In this document: positions 6,689 through 7,564 of the stretch, piece after piece
How the letters are laid out: each line of letters opens with the position of its first letter
How positions within the stretch are numbered: position 1 is the first letter of the stretch
Source of the DNA: Alistipes sp.
GTDB taxonomy: Bacteria; Bacteroidota; Bacteroidia; Bacteroidales; Rikenellaceae
Assembly: GCA_029065825.1 (NCBI GenBank)
Contig: JAIEHQ010000073.1
Span: 1 to 7,564, forward strand
Direction: 5' to 3'
Length of the DNA: 7,564 nucleotides
Position numbers and translations under genes: made by a program
The notes under the pieces: generated by a model
What the model saw: the letters and a program-made list of their open reading frames with translations, nothing else
Told to the model about the DNA's origin: nothing
Databases searched by the model: none

Positions 6689-7186
6689 ATGATCCCATTC
6701 AGAATCGGCTACGGCTACGACGTCCACGCGCTGGGCGAGAATCTGCCCCTCGTGCTGGGCGGTGTGGAGATCGCCCACACGAAAGGCTGCATCGCTCACT
6801 CCGACGGCGACGTGGTGCTGCACGCCATCTGCGACGCACTGCTCGGCGCTGCGGCGCTGGGCGACATAGGCCTCCACTTTCCCGACACCTCGGAGGAGTT
6901 CGCAGGGATAGACTCCCGCCTGCTGCTCGCCCGCTGCACGGCGCTGCTCCGCGAAAAAGGCTACACGGTCGGCAACATCGACTGCACGGTGGCGATGCAG
7001 CGGCCCCGGCTGCGCCCCTACATCGACCGCATGCGCGAGGCGATCGCCCGCACGATCGGAATCGACACGGATGCCGTCTCGGTCAAGGCGACCACCACAG
7101 AACGCCTCGGATTCGAAGGGCGCGAAGAGGGGGTTTCCGCCTCGGCCGTAGCGCTGATCGTCCGCACGGAGGAGGCTGCACGATAA
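6689..7186 (+). CDS. ispF: 2-C-methyl-D-erythritol 2,4-cyclodiphosphate synthase
   Basis: IspF converts CDP-methylerythritol 2-phosphate to the cyclic diphosphate MEcPP with release of CMP, the fifth step of the MEP isoprenoid pathway; the enzyme is a cytoplasmic zinc-dependent homotrimer. Aligning by eye with the E. coli protein, the zinc ligands are Asp11 and His13 (GYGYDVHAL) and His45 (HSDGDVVLH). His37, DIGLHFPDT (59-67) and the C-terminal KATTTERLGFEGREEG signature are all intact. Length is 165 residues against roughly 157-160 usually; the excess is a few residues at each end. ATG at 6689 is chosen because RIGYGYDVH starts immediately after it and the upstream in-frame extension runs through the promoter motif. 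It stands alone, divergent from argS, with a stem-loop directly after its stop. Confidence 0.97.
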   Translation: MIPFRIGYGYDVHALGENLPLVLGGVEIAHTKGCIAHSDGDVVLHAICDALLGAAALGDIGLHFPDTSEEFAGIDSRLLLARCTALLREKGYTVGNIDCTVAMQRPRLRPYIDRMREAIARTIGIDTDAVSVKATTTERLGFEGREEGVSASAVALIVRTEEAAR

Positions 7187-7189
7187 CGG

Positions 7190-7225
7190 GCATGGCCCGG
7201 GTTCCTTTGCGAACCCGGGCCATGC
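7190..7225. terminator. Strong stem-loop between convergent genes, likely bidirectional terminator
   Basis: A perfect 15-bp inverted repeat, GCATGGCCCGGGTTC (7190-7204) and GAACCCGGGCCATGC (7211-7225), encloses a 6-base loop (CTTTGC). It starts 4 bases after the ispF stop and ends 25 bases before the stop of the opposing gene. No T-tract follows on either strand, so the factor-independent terminator reading rests on position and stem strength only. Confidence 0.7.
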
Positions 7226-7250
7226 GCGCCGAAGAGCCGGACCGACCGCG

Positions 7251-7525
7251 TTACAACGCCGATATATTGCCGTTGTACTGCACGGTGTCGGACCAGGGAT
7301 TCTTTATCGTCAGCACGGCGCTGCCGGTCTTGGTGTAAACCTCCAGCGTGAAGGTATATTGCGTCGCCGAGAAAAGCGACGACGTGAAAGTCACGGTGCG
7401 TCCTTCGGAGGTCTGCTCGTTGAGGTACGCCTCCGGATTGGAGATCGTATAATTGAGCACCGTCATCCGATACGGAACGGAGAATCCCTTGACATAGGGC
7501 AGGAAGACATCGAACGTCCCGTCCC
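7251..7525 (-). CDS. C-terminal fragment of an unidentified beta-rich protein
   Basis: About 91 residues of the C-terminus of a longer protein whose 5' part lies beyond the window. The frame stays open from the TAA (complement of 7251-7253) to the adapter junction and reads GDGTFDVFLPYVKGFSVPYR, then MTVLNYTISNPEAYLN, ending TIKNPWSDTVQYNGNISAL. The Met at 7466 is therefore internal and not a start. The fragment is rich in Thr, Ser, Tyr and Val in alternating patterns, which suggests beta-sandwich structure of a surface or secreted protein; no catalytic motif, membrane segment or type IX secretion signal is visible. I do not recognise the family. Bases to the right of about 7525 are adapter and must not be translated as part of it. 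Confidence 0.65.
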
Positions 7526-7564
7526 CGGTCTCTTAAACACATCTCCGAGCCCACGAGACATCTC
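7526..7564. other. Illumina Nextera adapter read-through (non-genomic)
   Basis: Positions 7526-7559 match the Nextera transposase read-through sequence at 32 of 34 positions: the 19-base mosaic end (seen as CGGTCTCTTAAACACATCT, mismatches at 7527 and 7536) followed by a perfect CCGAGCCCACGAGAC. The last five bases, ATCTC, match the start of the P7 tail that normally follows the index; the index is absent, as in other collapsed adapter artefacts. Read on the minus strand it gives MGSEMCLRD, nearly the well-known database artefact GSEMCIRD. Confidence 0.95.

Noticed and set aside
7526..7544. A Tn5-like transposon mosaic end as a real insertion
   Set aside because: The following 15 bases match the Nextera library adapter perfectly and then the P7 tail begins, which no natural Tn5 element carries.
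7018..7554. A 178-codon minus-strand frame starting MGSEMCLRD
   Set aside because: Its start is inside adapter sequence and it runs antisense through the 3' end of ispF; it is a chimeric artefact.
1..7564. tRNA or rRNA genes, CRISPR arrays, insertion sequences, toxin-antitoxin or defence genes
   Set aside because: No repeat-spacer pattern, transposase motif, tRNA cloverleaf or defence-type domain was seen by eye in either strand.

Overview
The window is a piece of an ordinary Bacteroidota chromosome, most likely a GC-rich Bacteroidales such as Alistipes. The evidence is a GC-rich coding bias, three promoter candidates carrying the Bacteroidota -7 motif TAnnTTTG (TACCTTTG, TAAATTTG, TACTTTTG), A-rich translation leaders without a Shine-Dalgarno sequence, and protein families typical of the phylum. 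The genus is an inference; no rRNA or other marker settles it.

Left block (1-4171, + strand): the 3' part of era (ribosome-assembly GTPase, cut by the window edge and carrying an apparent one-base deletion near position 46), a secreted TPR-repeat protein, and an MFSD1-like major facilitator transporter. Gaps are 14 and 34 bases with no internal promoter motif, so they look like one transcription unit, closed by a clear intrinsic terminator at 4130-4171.

Middle block (4172-6525, - strand): argS (arginyl-tRNA synthetase) followed by a 93-residue conserved-looking protein of unknown function. The small gene has its own promoter motif in the 113-base gap after argS and its own minus-strand terminator (4284-4319). 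The left and middle blocks converge on a 239-base spacer (4107-4345) that holds only the two oppositely oriented terminators and a 16-bp palindrome.

Right block (6526-7564): a 163-base divergent promoter region separates argS from ispF (MEP isoprenoid pathway). After ispF a strong 15-bp stem-loop lies between it and the convergent C-terminal end of an unidentified, beta-rich protein that runs off the window. The last ~39 bases (7526-7564) are not genomic: they match Illumina Nextera adapter read-through joined to the start of the P7 tail, so the window ends at a contaminated contig end.

Most of the content is housekeeping. I did not find a defence system, mobile element, CRISPR array or novel multi-gene system. 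The points most worth a second look are the adapter at the right end, the era frameshift at the left end, the architecture of the TPR protein, and the unnamed 93-residue protein.
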